From NCBI GenBank assembly GCA_937906945.1, contig CALCUE010000006.1, positions 9,015 to 73,014 on the forward strand: 64,000 nt of DNA, read 5' to 3'. The notes under the pieces were generated by a model, which saw only the letters and a list, made by a program, of their open reading frames with translations, ran no database searches and had not been told where the DNA came from. Below, piece by piece: positions 40,061 through 49,160 of this stretch (position 1 is the first letter of the stretch; each line of letters begins with the position of its first letter). Source of the DNA: an uncultured Clostridia bacterium (GTDB taxonomy: Bacteria; Bacillota; Clostridia; Oscillospirales; Ruminococcaceae). Position numbers and translations under genes: made by a program.

Positions 40061-40747
40061 ATGAACGAAGAATGTCTCATCTGCAAAGCGCCTCTTGTCT
40101 ATCTCAGCGAGGACGAACCCATGGAATGTTTCTTTTGCCACAAAAAGGAACTCAGCAAGACCCGCTGTGAAAACGGCCACTACGTCTGTAACGACTGTCA
40201 CACCAAAGGGCTGGACACGATTCTCGGCGTCTGCCTTGCCGAATCGTCCAAAGATCCGGTCCATATCCTCAAAGAAATGATGAAACTGCCCTTTTGCCAT
40301 ATGCACGGACCGGAGCACCACGTCATGGTCGGCGCCGCTTTGCTGACCGCCTGCCATAACGCCGGTGCCGATTTCGATCTGGCGAAAGCCCTTACCGAAA
40401 TGCAAAACCGTGGCCGCCAGATACCCGGCGGTGCCTGTGGCTTTTGGGGTGCCTGTGGCGCCGGGATCAGTTCCGGCATCGCCGTCTCCATCCTTTCCGG
40501 CTCCACTCCGCTGAAAGAAAAAGAATGGGGTCTTTCCAACCAGATGACCTCCCTTTCTCTGTCCCGGATCGGCGAGATCGGCGGTCCCCGCTGCTGCAAG
40601 CGGGATTCGTTCCTTTCCATTCTGGCCGCCACGGAATTCCTCCGTGAAAATTTCGGGATCGAACTGGAAACCTCAAAGATCACCTGTGAGTTCTACCCGC
40701 TCAACAACCAATGTATCCAAAAGCGCTGTCCGTTCCATCCCGTTTAA
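40061..40747 (+). CDS. DUF5714-family cysteine-rich protein
   Basis: 228 residues with at least 17 cysteines. The N-terminus has a zinc-ribbon-like pair CLICKAPL and MECFFCHKKE, then CENGHYVCNDCHTKG. The middle is Gly-rich, QIPGGACGFWGACGAGISSG, a DUF5714 hallmark, and the C-terminus has GGPRCCKRDSFLSILAA, ITCEFYPLNNQCIQKRCPFH. The family is found in methanogens and anaerobic Firmicutes, often near redox or methyl-transfer genes; a metal or Fe-S role is likely but unproved. Probably co-transcribed with the preceding membrane protein. Confidence 0.8.
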   Translation: MNEECLICKAPLVYLSEDEPMECFFCHKKELSKTRCENGHYVCNDCHTKGLDTILGVCLAESSKDPVHILKEMMKLPFCHMHGPEHHVMVGAALLTACHNAGADFDLAKALTEMQNRGRQIPGGACGFWGACGAGISSGIAVSILSGSTPLKEKEWGLSNQMTSLSLSRIGEIGGPRCCKRDSFLSILAATEFLRENFGIELETSKITCEFYPLNNQCIQKRCPFHPV

Positions 40748-40850
40748 CTTAAAATCGTTTTCCTCAATGAACATCGTACGGCTTTTATGGAGGTAGCCAA
40801 TCCGAACTCGTCAAAAACAACACTCTATTTATGGCAAAACAGATCATGTT

Positions 40851-40876
40851 ATGTCTCATTGACGAAAAACAGACAT
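40851..40876 (+). promoter_or_regulatory. Candidate operator/promoter of the XRE regulator
   Basis: ATGTCT (40851-40856) and AGACAT (40871-40876) form an inverted repeat with 20 bp between centres, overlapping a TTGACG -35-like box (40859-40864); a further TATGTC copy lies at about 40887. The layout suits autoregulation by the downstream HTH protein. No convincing -10 at ideal spacing. Confidence 0.3.
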
Positions 40877-40944
40877 TTGCTCACTTTATGTCCTGTTTTT
40901 TACCGGTCGGATCCGGTATGATTCTCTTGAAAGGAGGTCAAAAA

Positions 40945-41448
40945 ATGGACCAGATCAAAATCGGATATTTTATCAGAGATTTGCGCAAAGAAAAGAATCT
41001 GACGCAGGAGGAACTCGCGGAGCATTTCAGCGTGGCAAGACGCACCGTATCCCGATGGGAGACGGGCGTCAATATGCCGGATCTTAGCATCCTGGTGGAA
41101 ATGACCGATTATTTCAACGTGGATTTAAGAGAACTTTTTGACGGAGAAAGGAAAAGTGAGAAAATGGACAAAGAATTAAAGGATACCGTAAGGAAAACCG
41201 CCGAATACAGCAACGCGGAAAAAGCGAAGCTGGCGAAAGCGACCCTCGTTTACTTTATTGCAGGGATCATCGCCCTCATCGCCAATCAGATACTTTCTTT
41301 TTGGGAGTTACCAAAGACATTCTGGATCGGTTTTGCTAAGGGCGGAACAGCAGGACTCGCCTTTCTTGCCATGATGATGGGTGTCCTCTACATAACAGGA
41401 AACCTCAGCAAAATACAGGAAGCGAAAAAAAGACTGCTTTCTAAATAA
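40945..41448 (+). CDS. XRE-family regulator with membrane-anchored C-terminus
   Basis: 167 residues from ATG 40945, preceded by AAAGGAGG; the frame is open 38 codons further but without a site. Residues 1-65 form a Cro/CI-type helix-turn-helix (IRDLRKEKNLTQEELAEHFS, VARRTVSRWETGVNMPDLSI). A charged linker leads to two membrane helices (about 98-118 and 130-152). Such HTH-TM proteins are common in Firmicutes; targets unknown. No partner gene follows, only a terminator. Confidence 0.9.
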   Translation: MDQIKIGYFIRDLRKEKNLTQEELAEHFSVARRTVSRWETGVNMPDLSILVEMTDYFNVDLRELFDGERKSEKMDKELKDTVRKTAEYSNAEKAKLAKATLVYFIAGIIALIANQILSFWELPKTFWIGFAKGGTAGLAFLAMMMGVLYITGNLSKIQEAKKRLLSK

Positions 41449-41497
41449 CCCCTCGGTGAGCGTTATCATCAAGTTGAAACTTGTGAAACAAAGAATT

Positions 41498-41536
41498 ACC
41501 CGTTGAAGAGAAAAAATTTCTCTTCGACGGGTTTTG
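41498..41536 (+). terminator. Terminator of the XRE gene
   Basis: ACCCGTTGAAGAGAAA pairs with TTTCTCTTCGACGGGT (one wobble) around AAA, then TTTTG. A second short hairpin GACCTTTCGAAAAGGTC with a T run follows at about 41568-41592. Confidence 0.8.
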
Positions 41537-41640
41537 TTATATCACAAAATACCCTTGTAAAGCACCGACCTTTCGAAAAGGTCTTTTTTTCTTTCTCCCG
41601 GAATATACTTTCGCGATCAACTATCTGGGAGGAAACTGAA

Positions 41641-42594
41641 ATGACGGACTATTTGCCGGAAGGCAGCCGAATCGAAACTTCGGCCAATAAAAACGCCCTC
41701 CAAAGCGCCGCGGCGCTTCAGGAGGCCTATCGGAGCGGAACGATCCTGGAAGCGAGAGCCACCGTCTGTTCCGCGGAGCATGATCTGATCTTTGACCTCG
41801 GCGGTGTACGCGGCGTCATTCCCCGTACGGAAGGCGCTCTCGGGATCGAGAACGGCGAGACCCGTGACATCGCCATTATTTCCCGTGTCAACAAGCCGGT
41901 CTGTTTTCGGATCACCGGCTTTTCTCACGACCAAAGCGGTCGCCTGACCGCTCTTTGTTCCCGTCGGGCCGTTCAGGAGGAATGTACCGCGCGGTATCTG
42001 AACACTCTGCGTCCCGGCGACGTTATTCCGGCGGTGGTCACCCACCTGGAGACCTTCGGCTGTTTTGCCGACATCGGCTGCGGAATCTCGTCCCTTCTGC
42101 CCATCGACAACATCAGCGTATCCCGTATCCATCATCCGTCCGACCGTTTTCACCCCGGTCAGGCCATTCGGGTCATCGTGTCCGGACGGGACAGCGCCGG
42201 GCGGCTTTCCCTCACCCATAAAGAGCTTCTCGGCACCTGGGAGGAAAACGCCGCCGAGTTTGAACCGGGCGAGACCGTCGCCGGGATCATCCGTTCCGTG
42301 GAGGAATACGGCGTTTTTGTCGAACTGACGCCGAACCTGGCCGGTCTGGCCGAACCGTCCCCCGACCTTCATCCCGGTCAGCAGGCTTCCGTCTATATAA
42401 AAAGCCTGATCCCCGAAAAAATGAAGATCAAGCTTATCCTTGTGGACGCGTTCGACGGAGAAATCGTCCCGCCGCCGCTTCATTACTATTTTGAGAAAAA
42501 CCATCTGGACGCCTGGCAATATTCACCGGCCTCATGTCCCAAACAGATCGCCACCCAATTCAGCCGAGAAGGATCCGCCCCGTTTCTTCCGTAA
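41641..42594 (+). CDS. S1-domain RNA-binding protein
   Basis: 317 residues from ATG 41641 with GGGAGG upstream; the longer open frame crosses the terminator region. Two or three S1 OB folds: about 30-110 (AYRSGTILEARATVCSAEHD, LGGVRGVIPRTEGA), about 120-200 (LRPGDVIPAVVTHLETFGCF, ADIGCGISSLLPIDNISVSR) and about 205-265 (FEPGETVAGIIRSVEEYGVF, VELTPNLAGLAEP). It resembles shortened ribosomal-protein-S1-like factors of Clostridia that bind mRNA. The last 35 bases overlap the end of the convergent glucosaminidase gene. Confidence 0.88.
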   Translation: MTDYLPEGSRIETSANKNALQSAAALQEAYRSGTILEARATVCSAEHDLIFDLGGVRGVIPRTEGALGIENGETRDIAIISRVNKPVCFRITGFSHDQSGRLTALCSRRAVQEECTARYLNTLRPGDVIPAVVTHLETFGCFADIGCGISSLLPIDNISVSRIHHPSDRFHPGQAIRVIVSGRDSAGRLSLTHKELLGTWEENAAEFEPGETVAGIIRSVEEYGVFVELTPNLAGLAEPSPDLHPGQQASVYIKSLIPEKMKIKLILVDAFDGEIVPPPLHYYFEKNHLDAWQYSPASCPKQIATQFSREGSAPFLP

Positions 42595-43102
42595 GTGGCT
42601 CCCAAGCGCCGTTTTCCTGTCGGAAGATCTCCGCTTTTTCGGAGATCGAGGCCATGATGGCGGAAACCTTTCGCTCCCAAAGCTTCGAGCCGTTATAGGA
42701 GCGGTTGACCGCCGCCACCGAAACGCCGTGGTAATACTTCCCGACTGGCGAAAGATAATACTCGGCGATTTTGGACGCCACAAAGTCAACGCCCTCCTCC
42801 GGGGAGGAAAAGCTCTTTTTCCCCCAACCGAAAAAGTTGTTTTCCCTAAAGCAGCAGCGTCCCCAACCCGATTCCCAGGCCGCGATTCCTGCGAGGAAAA
42901 CCGCGTTGACGCCGTATTTTTCTTCCGCGGCGACAAAGTACGCCGCCAGTTTCGGAAGTTCTCCTTGTAGTCCTTCGGCCAGTTCTTCCGCCGTATAGCC
43001 GCTTTTTTCCGTTACGTCGCCGGAAAAATCCAGTGCTCTCGCCGAAACCGGCGCTGTCAATAGCCAAACCGCCGCTAACGCGGCGCAAATCCATTTTTTC
43101 AT
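42560..43102 (-). CDS. Exported glucosaminidase-type cell-wall hydrolase
   Basis: 180 residues. Signal peptide 1-23 (MKKWICAALAAVWLLTAPVS, then ARA). The mature part matches the N-acetylglucosaminidase (GH73-like) fold: YGVNAVFLAGIAAWESGWGR with the catalytic Glu in AAWESGWG (about 77), then NNFFGWG and KIAEYYLSPVGKYYHGVSVA. It would cut peptidoglycan. Its ribosome-binding site lies in one arm of a hairpin (43107-43147). Overlaps the S1 gene at the 3' ends. Confidence 0.87.
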   Translation of the reverse strand: MKKWICAALAAVWLLTAPVSARALDFSGDVTEKSGYTAEELAEGLQGELPKLAAYFVAAEEKYGVNAVFLAGIAAWESGWGRCCFRENNFFGWGKKSFSSPEEGVDFVASKIAEYYLSPVGKYYHGVSVAAVNRSYNGSKLWERKVSAIMASISEKAEIFRQENGAWEPLTEETGRILLG

Positions 43103-43106
43103 AAAA

Positions 43107-43147
43107 CTCCGTTCCTTTCTTAACCGCAGTATGGGAAAAGAACGGAG
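43107..43147 (-). promoter_or_regulatory. Hairpin between dpaB and the glucosaminidase gene
   Basis: CTCCGTTC (43107-43114) and GAACGGAG (43140-43147) pair perfectly over a 25-base loop. On the minus-strand transcript the 3' arm overlaps the glucosaminidase ribosome-binding site and is followed by TTTT. It may be a weak terminator of dpaB or a translation-limiting structure. Confidence 0.45.
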
Positions 43148-43158
43148 CTTTTATGCAA

Positions 43159-43731
43159 TCAGAGAAAAATCGGCTGTGCCTGTGTCCCCAAAAGCGCCTT
43201 CTGAATGGCTTCGTCGCTTTTTGTGAAGTCCGCCACGACGGACCGGGGCTTTCCTTCCGGGAAATCCTGCCACATCGGAACAAAATAGAGGTTCCGGGCG
43301 TTAAGAAGGGTACCGATATTCCGGGCGGAAGCGCCGAGGGCGTCGTTAGTCGAAACGGCGAGCACAACCGGTTTTCCGTTTCGAAGATGGGCTTTGGCCG
43401 CCATGGTGACGGCGGTATCGGTGATACCGTTGGCCAGTTTTCCCAGCGTGTTTCCGGTACAAGGCTCGATCAGAAGAACGTCCAGAAGGCTTTTTGGCCC
43501 GATGGGTTCCGCGTCACGGATGCTCGTGATCGGTTCCTTTCCTGTGATAACACGGATTCGCTCCAGAAAATCCGCCGCTTTTCCAAACCTTGTGTCCGTC
43601 GAAGCCGCTCCCTCGGATATAATCGGCGTGATATCATAGGTGTGGGAGAGGATCTCCATTTCCTCCAACACCTTCTTAAATGTGCAAAATGAGCCGCAAA
43701 GGGCAAAACCCAGCCGGATTTTTTCCGCCAT
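43159..43731 (-). CDS. dpaB: Dipicolinate synthase subunit B
   Basis: 190 residues from the ATG at 43729-43731, seven bases after GGAGG; another ATG six bases earlier overlaps the dpaA stop but sits on top of the site. Flavoprotein-like fold: KIRLGFALCGSFCTFKKVLE, PIISEGAASTDTRFG, LLIEPCTGNTLGKLANGITD and VVLAVSTNDALGASARNIG. With DpaA it makes dipicolinic acid, the spore-core calcium chelator, in the mother cell. Confidence 0.95.
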   Translation of the reverse strand: MAEKIRLGFALCGSFCTFKKVLEEMEILSHTYDITPIISEGAASTDTRFGKAADFLERIRVITGKEPITSIRDAEPIGPKSLLDVLLIEPCTGNTLGKLANGITDTAVTMAAKAHLRNGKPVVLAVSTNDALGASARNIGTLLNARNLYFVPMWQDFPEGKPRSVVADFTKSDEAIQKALLGTQAQPIFL

Positions 43732-43733
43732 GC

Positions 43734-44600
43734 TCATTCCTCCCTCTCTTTCAAAATATGGAGCACCGTTTCATAGACAATGGTCCCGGCGGTCTTTGGC
43801 GCGAATTTTCCCGGCAGCCCAAGGGCTTTTCTGGCCTCGATCCCAAGCTCTTCGGCTGCCTCAAAATCCACACCGCCCGGCGCGGAAGCCAAATCTATTA
43901 AAACGGCGTCCTTTTGCAGAAGCTCCAGTTCCTCTTTGCCGAGCACCAAAGCCGGAACGGTGTTGAACACCGCCCGGAAATCGCCCAACTTTTTCCGAAG
44001 AGAGCGAAACTCCAGCGGCGTTCCGCCCTCGGAACGGATCCACGCCAGGTCGGAAAAGCGCCGTGCCGCTACGGTGACGTCGGCGTCCAGCGCCTTGAGC
44101 ATGGCGAGAAGAAGTCGCCCGATCCGTCCGTGCCCCAAAACGAGCACCGGCGTCTCCCGGATGCTTTCTTCCAAAAGCTCCAGCGCGAGCGCCACCGCCG
44201 CTTCCGCTGTCAGCGAGGCGTTTCGCACCGTAAATTCCTCCCGCTCGTAATAATCCACCACCGTGATCCCGTGTTCCCGGCAAAAGTCTTTTTCCTCTTT
44301 CGCGATCTTTCCGCCGATGAGCACCGTTTCCGGCTTCAGCTTTTCCAAAAGCGTCCGAAGCGGGATCTTTTCCTCATAAAAAGGCGCCGTCAGAAAGCCT
44401 TCGCTATCGGAAGCCGGAAGGGGCAGAATGACCGTATCAAAAGCGGCGCTTTCCGTACAATCTCCGCTTATTGTCACCTTTGGTGAAAGCTCTTTCGTCG
44501 TCAACGCGAATGCCGTCACCGAAAATCCGTCGGCGGCCAACATATTGGCGAGATAGACGGCCCGAAGGTCGCCGCCCGCTATATAAAATGAATGGTTCAT
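43734..44600 (-). CDS. dpaA: Dipicolinate synthase subunit A
   Basis: 288 residues. N-terminal DpaA domain (FYIAGGDLRAVYLANMLAAD, LPLPASDSEGFLTAPF) and a Rossmann NAD(P)-binding domain at about 145-235 (TPVLVLGHGRIGRLLLAMLK, DVTVAARRFSDLAWIRSEGG, FNTVPALVLGKEEL). It oxidises dihydrodipicolinate to dipicolinate. Its presence is the best evidence that the organism sporulates. GGAGG precedes the ATG. Divergent from a small membrane-protein gene across an inverted repeat. Confidence 0.96.
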   Translation of the reverse strand: MNHSFYIAGGDLRAVYLANMLAADGFSVTAFALTTKELSPKVTISGDCTESAAFDTVILPLPASDSEGFLTAPFYEEKIPLRTLLEKLKPETVLIGGKIAKEEKDFCREHGITVVDYYEREEFTVRNASLTAEAAVALALELLEESIRETPVLVLGHGRIGRLLLAMLKALDADVTVAARRFSDLAWIRSEGGTPLEFRSLRKKLGDFRAVFNTVPALVLGKEELELLQKDAVLIDLASAPGGVDFEAAEELGIEARKALGLPGKFAPKTAGTIVYETVLHILKEREE

Positions 44601-44632
44601 CTCTATCGGAAACCTCCTCCGTTTTCAATGCT

Positions 44633-44698
44633 CCATTCTATGAGCGCCCCGTTCTTTCTGCCACAAGGAACCACCGACGGGCTTTTTCCATAGAATGG
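44633..44698. promoter_or_regulatory. 10-bp inverted repeat with sporulation -10-like arms between dpaA and the 119-residue gene
   Basis: CCATTCTATG (44633-44642) and CATAGAATGG (44689-44698) are perfect complements, 46 bp apart. Read toward each flanking gene, both arms give CATAGAATGG, close to the CATA-type -10 boxes of SigE/SigK. On the plus strand an AC dinucleotide lies 17 bases before CATA, as in SigK promoters. Each arm lies 20-35 bases before a start codon. Confidence 0.5.
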
Positions 44699-44717
44699 GG
44701 CAAAAGGAGGTAGTTTT

Positions 44718-45077
44718 ATGGTTTTCGACATTTTCGCCGTCCTTGTCCTCACGTTTTTTTCCGCTCTCGGCATGGTCGCTCTTTCCGATTGGCTTCTTTT
44801 GCACAGTCATGGCAAAAAATTCGAGCGAAAAATCTTCGTGATCGCCCGGGTGGACTCCCTGCCTGTTGCCGATCTGGAAGACGGTCTGCGGCGGCTTCTG
44901 GCCGAAACGGATTTTCCCCATCGTTTTCTTCTGCTCGATGGACAAAACGCTTCGCCTGAAGCTTCTGTTCTCTGCCGGAATCTGGAAAAGCGCTTTGACT
45001 GTCTCTTCTTTTCCGATGAAAAAGAATTGTGCGGTTTTCTTGTTTCCGGTTTACATCCCAAAGGAAAAGAAGTATAA
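44718..45077 (+). CDS. Unknown 119-residue protein with one membrane helix, divergent from dpaA
   Basis: I do not recognise the family. Residues about 4-28 are hydrophobic (IFAVLVLTFFSALGMVALSD), then a basic HSHGKKFERK stop-transfer segment and a soluble alpha/beta domain (IFVIARVDSLPVADLEDGLR, FPHRFLLLDGQNASPEASVL, LEKRFDCLFFSDEKELCGFL). AAAGGAGG precedes the ATG. Its promoter region mirrors that of dpaA, which suggests expression during sporulation. The recD2 promoter lies in its last codons. Confidence 0.75.
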   Translation: MVFDIFAVLVLTFFSALGMVALSDWLLLHSHGKKFERKIFVIARVDSLPVADLEDGLRRLLAETDFPHRFLLLDGQNASPEASVLCRNLEKRFDCLFFSDEKELCGFLVSGLHPKGKEV

Positions 45078-45078
45078 T
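45050..45078 (+). promoter_or_regulatory. Promoter of recD2
   Basis: TTTACA (45050-45055), 17 bases, TATAAT (45073-45078); the -35 box is inside the end of the preceding gene. Confidence 0.75.
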
Positions 45079-45114
45079 AAAATATTATAGCGGTTAAGAA
45101 AGGGGGCAAACACC

Positions 45115-47349
45115 ATGACGGAACCGATGGAAAAGCAGGAACCAGAACAAGTAAAAGGGACCGTTGACAGCGTTGTCTGTTATAAGCCGGAAACCGGTTT
45201 TGTGGTCTTCGCCCTCGATCATGAAGGAGAACTGGTCACCGTTGTCGGGGAACTGGGCGCCGTGGAAGCGGGGGAAGAAGTCACCCTCACCGGCCAGTTT
45301 GTCTCCCATCCGACCTATGGCAGTCAGTTCCGGGCGCAGGTCTGTGAACGGCGGCTGCCCGCCTCGGTCAGCGCTGTCCGCAAATATCTGGCCGGTGGAT
45401 CGTTCAAAGGCGTCGGTCCGGCTGTCGCCAAACGGATCGTGGACGCCTTCGGGGAATACACCCTCGACGTCATGGAAAACGACCCCATTCAGCTGGCCAA
45501 AGTGAAAGGCGTCTCCGAAAAACTGGCTCTTGAAATCTCCGAGGAATTCAAGCGGGCCTTCGGTGCCCGAAAGGTGATGACCTCTCTCCAAAATCTCGGT
45601 CTTCCGGCGGCCATCGCCGTTCGTGCCTGGAAAAAATGGGGCGTTTCCGCCACCGATTTCATCACCGAAAACCCTTATCTGCTCTGTGAAAGCGACATTG
45701 GCGTCGATTTTTCCGAAGCGGACGCCATTTTTACCAAACGGGGCGCTAAAGATGATTTCCGTCGCCTGAAAGCCGGCTTAAAATTCGTTCTTCTCCACAA
45801 TCTGGATAACGGCCATACCTGCCTTCCGGAGGAAAGCCTTCTGGCGGCTACCGCCGGCCTTTTGGGGGAAAGCGACGCTTTGCCCGAAGCGTTGGACGAG
45901 CTCATTGAAAAAGAGGAATTGGACGAATATGACCGGAACGGACGCCGGTTTCTTTATCTTCCGGACCTTTTTCTGGCGGAAACCACCGCCGCCGGTCGCC
46001 TTCGTCTGATGCTTCACGGTGACATGGGCGGAAACGACGCCTCGCTGGACCGTTCCATTCTTCTTTTGGAAGAGGAACTGGAAATCCAATATGACGACCT
46101 TCAAAAAAAAGCCTTAAAACAGGCCGTCCAGAACCACGTCTTTGTCCTCACCGGCGGTCCCGGTACCGGCAAAACGACCACCCTCAACGCTCTTATCCGC
46201 CTTTTGGAGGAGCAGGGCGACGAAGTCCTTTTGGCCGCTCCCACCGGACGAGCCGCCAAACGGCTTTCCGAACTGACCGGCCACGAGGCGAAAACTATCC
46301 ACCGCCTTTTGGAGGTGGACTATTCCTCCGACGAACGGCACCCGCTCTTTCGGAAAAACGAAAAGAATACGCTCAAATGCGACACTCTCATCATCGACGA
46401 AATGTCCATGGTCGATACCATGCTCTTCGATTCGGTCCTTCGGGCTCTTCGCTTTTCCTGCCGCCTTATCATGGTCGGTGACTCCGACCAGCTTCCGTCC
46501 GTCGGTGCCGGAAACGTCCTGCACGACCTTTTGAAAGCCGATCTGCTTCCGTCGGTGCGCCTTGATACCATTTTCCGTCAGGCCGCCGAAAGCCGCATTG
46601 TCACCAACGCCCACGATATCGTGAACGGCGAATACCCCTATCTGGAGGACCGGGACAACGACTTTTTCTTTCTTCCGCGCCAAAACGATGCCGATTGCGC
46701 CAAAACCGTCATCCAGCTCTGCGCTTCCCGTCTTCCGAAGGCTTACGATCTTTCGCCTCTTTGGGATATCCAGGTGCTCTGTCCCGGAAAGCGGGGCGAA
46801 TCCGGGACCTGGAATCTTAACATCGAATTGCAGAAGAAGCTGAACCCACCGGACAAAAACAAAAAAGAATTTCACCAAAACGGCCGTCTTTTCCGGGAAG
46901 GGGACAAGGTCATGCAGACCAAAAACGACTACGACATGACCTGGCAGAAGGACGACGGTGAAATGGGCCGGGGTGTTTTTAACGGCGACATCGGGATCAT
47001 TGAGAAAATGGACCCCTCTCTTCGGATGATGGCTGTTCGTTTCGACGACCGCGTCGCCGATTACCCCTATGATTCCATCGGGGAACTGGACCACGCCTAC
47101 GCCATCACCGTCCACAAAAGTCAGGGCAGCGAGTTCGAGGCCGTCATCATCCCGCTCATGGAGATGAATTCCCGCCTTTGCTACCGCAACCTGCTTTATA
47201 CCGCCGTCACAAGGGCCAAACGCCTTCTGATCCTGGTCGGAAGCAGCCGCACCATCATGGCGATGGTGGACAACAACCGAAAAAACGGCCGTTTTACCAA
47301 CCTTCGCTATATGTTGGAGGAAAACCGTCACGAGGAAACCACAAGCTGA
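45115..47349 (+). CDS. recD2: RecD2-type ATP-dependent DNA helicase
   Basis: 744 residues. N-terminal OB-like region (about 12-80) and helix-hairpin-helix repeats (about 92-210: SFKGVGPAVAKRIVDAFGEY, VKGVSEKLALEISEEF) are typical of RecD2, absent from RecBCD's RecD. Helicase motifs: Walker A LTGGPGTGKTTTL (about 344), motif II IIDEMSMVD (about 427), GDSDQLPSVGAGNVL (motif III), and motif VI ITVHKSQGSEFEAVIIP and LLYTAVTRAKRLLILVG. A 5'-3' helicase in repair and replication restart. Confidence 0.96.
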   Translation: MTEPMEKQEPEQVKGTVDSVVCYKPETGFVVFALDHEGELVTVVGELGAVEAGEEVTLTGQFVSHPTYGSQFRAQVCERRLPASVSAVRKYLAGGSFKGVGPAVAKRIVDAFGEYTLDVMENDPIQLAKVKGVSEKLALEISEEFKRAFGARKVMTSLQNLGLPAAIAVRAWKKWGVSATDFITENPYLLCESDIGVDFSEADAIFTKRGAKDDFRRLKAGLKFVLLHNLDNGHTCLPEESLLAATAGLLGESDALPEALDELIEKEELDEYDRNGRRFLYLPDLFLAETTAAGRLRLMLHGDMGGNDASLDRSILLLEEELEIQYDDLQKKALKQAVQNHVFVLTGGPGTGKTTTLNALIRLLEEQGDEVLLAAPTGRAAKRLSELTGHEAKTIHRLLEVDYSSDERHPLFRKNEKNTLKCDTLIIDEMSMVDTMLFDSVLRALRFSCRLIMVGDSDQLPSVGAGNVLHDLLKADLLPSVRLDTIFRQAAESRIVTNAHDIVNGEYPYLEDRDNDFFFLPRQNDADCAKTVIQLCASRLPKAYDLSPLWDIQVLCPGKRGESGTWNLNIELQKKLNPPDKNKKEFHQNGRLFREGDKVMQTKNDYDMTWQKDDGEMGRGVFNGDIGIIEKMDPSLRMMAVRFDDRVADYPYDSIGELDHAYAITVHKSQGSEFEAVIIPLMEMNSRLCYRNLLYTAVTRAKRLLILVGSSRTIMAMVDNNRKNGRFTNLRYMLEENRHEETTS

Positions 47350-47397
47350 CTTTTTGTCCGCTTTTCTATAAGATTTGAAAAATCAGGGAGGAAAATT

Positions 47398-48406
<1,009 letters not shown>

Positions 48407-48414
<8 letters not shown>

Positions 48415-49144
48415 CGCGAAGAAGCCGGCTATCGCCGGCAATACGGACACCGGCCTTCTGAAGATCGTGGCCTTTATCACCATGCTGACCGACCATGCCG
48501 GCTATCTTTTCTTTCCGGAAGCCCTCTGGCTTCGCGCCATCGGGCGGATCGCCTTTCCGATCTTCTGCTACTGCCTTGTTTTCGGCTTTTTCCACACCCG
48601 GAACGTAAAAAAATATATGCTGCGGGTCCTCATCTTCGCCGTCGTTTCCCAACCATTCTATACACTGGCGTTCTATCCCGAAACGCTTTCCGTCCTTTTC
48701 GACCCCATCTATTACCATTCTCCAAGCGTTGTCTGGGTCATTTTTAAAGACGTTTTGCGTCTCAACGTCGGTTTCGAACTGCTTCTGGGACTTCTGGCGA
48801 TCGACGGATTGGAAAACAAGAATTATTTTCTTGCCTCCATCGCTGTGGCCCTTTCCCTTTTCCAGACTTTTGAGTACGACCTTTACGGAATGCTTCTCAT
48901 CCTTGTCATCTATTTCACCCTGCGCCGTTCCAAAGCCATTTTCGGACTGGCTCTCGGCGGTTTCCTGCTTCTTGGTTTCATCAGCGGTTTCGGCGGCTCG
49001 TGGATCGAAGGATTTGCCATCCTCGCTCTACCCCTTCTGCTCTTTGATACCCATTCCAAAATCCGTATTCCCCGCCTTATTAACTACGGGTTCTATCCGG
49101 TCCATATCATGCTTCTTTATTTCCTGACTCTGTTCTTGAAATAA
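48407..49144 (+). CDS. TraX-family membrane protein
   Basis: 245 residues from the ATG at 48407, overlapping the mreB stop by eight bases; no strong site, so coupled translation is likely. Six to eight hydrophobic segments. TraX features: LLKIVAFITMLTDHAGYLFF at the start, IGRIAFPIFCYCLVFGFFHT, LRVLIFAVVSQPFYTLAFY and the C-terminal FYPVHIMLLYFLTLF. Plasmid TraX acetylates pilin; chromosomal homologues are integral-membrane acyltransferases of unknown substrate. Placement after mreB suggests an envelope role, by inference. Confidence 0.88.
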
Positions 49145-49160
49145 AAGAAAGGACACAAAA

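Noticed and set aside
44718..45077. The 119-residue protein as part of the recD2 operon
   Set aside because: A near-consensus promoter for recD2 lies in the last codons of this gene, and the upstream inverted repeat ties it to dpaA instead, although readthrough cannot be excluded.
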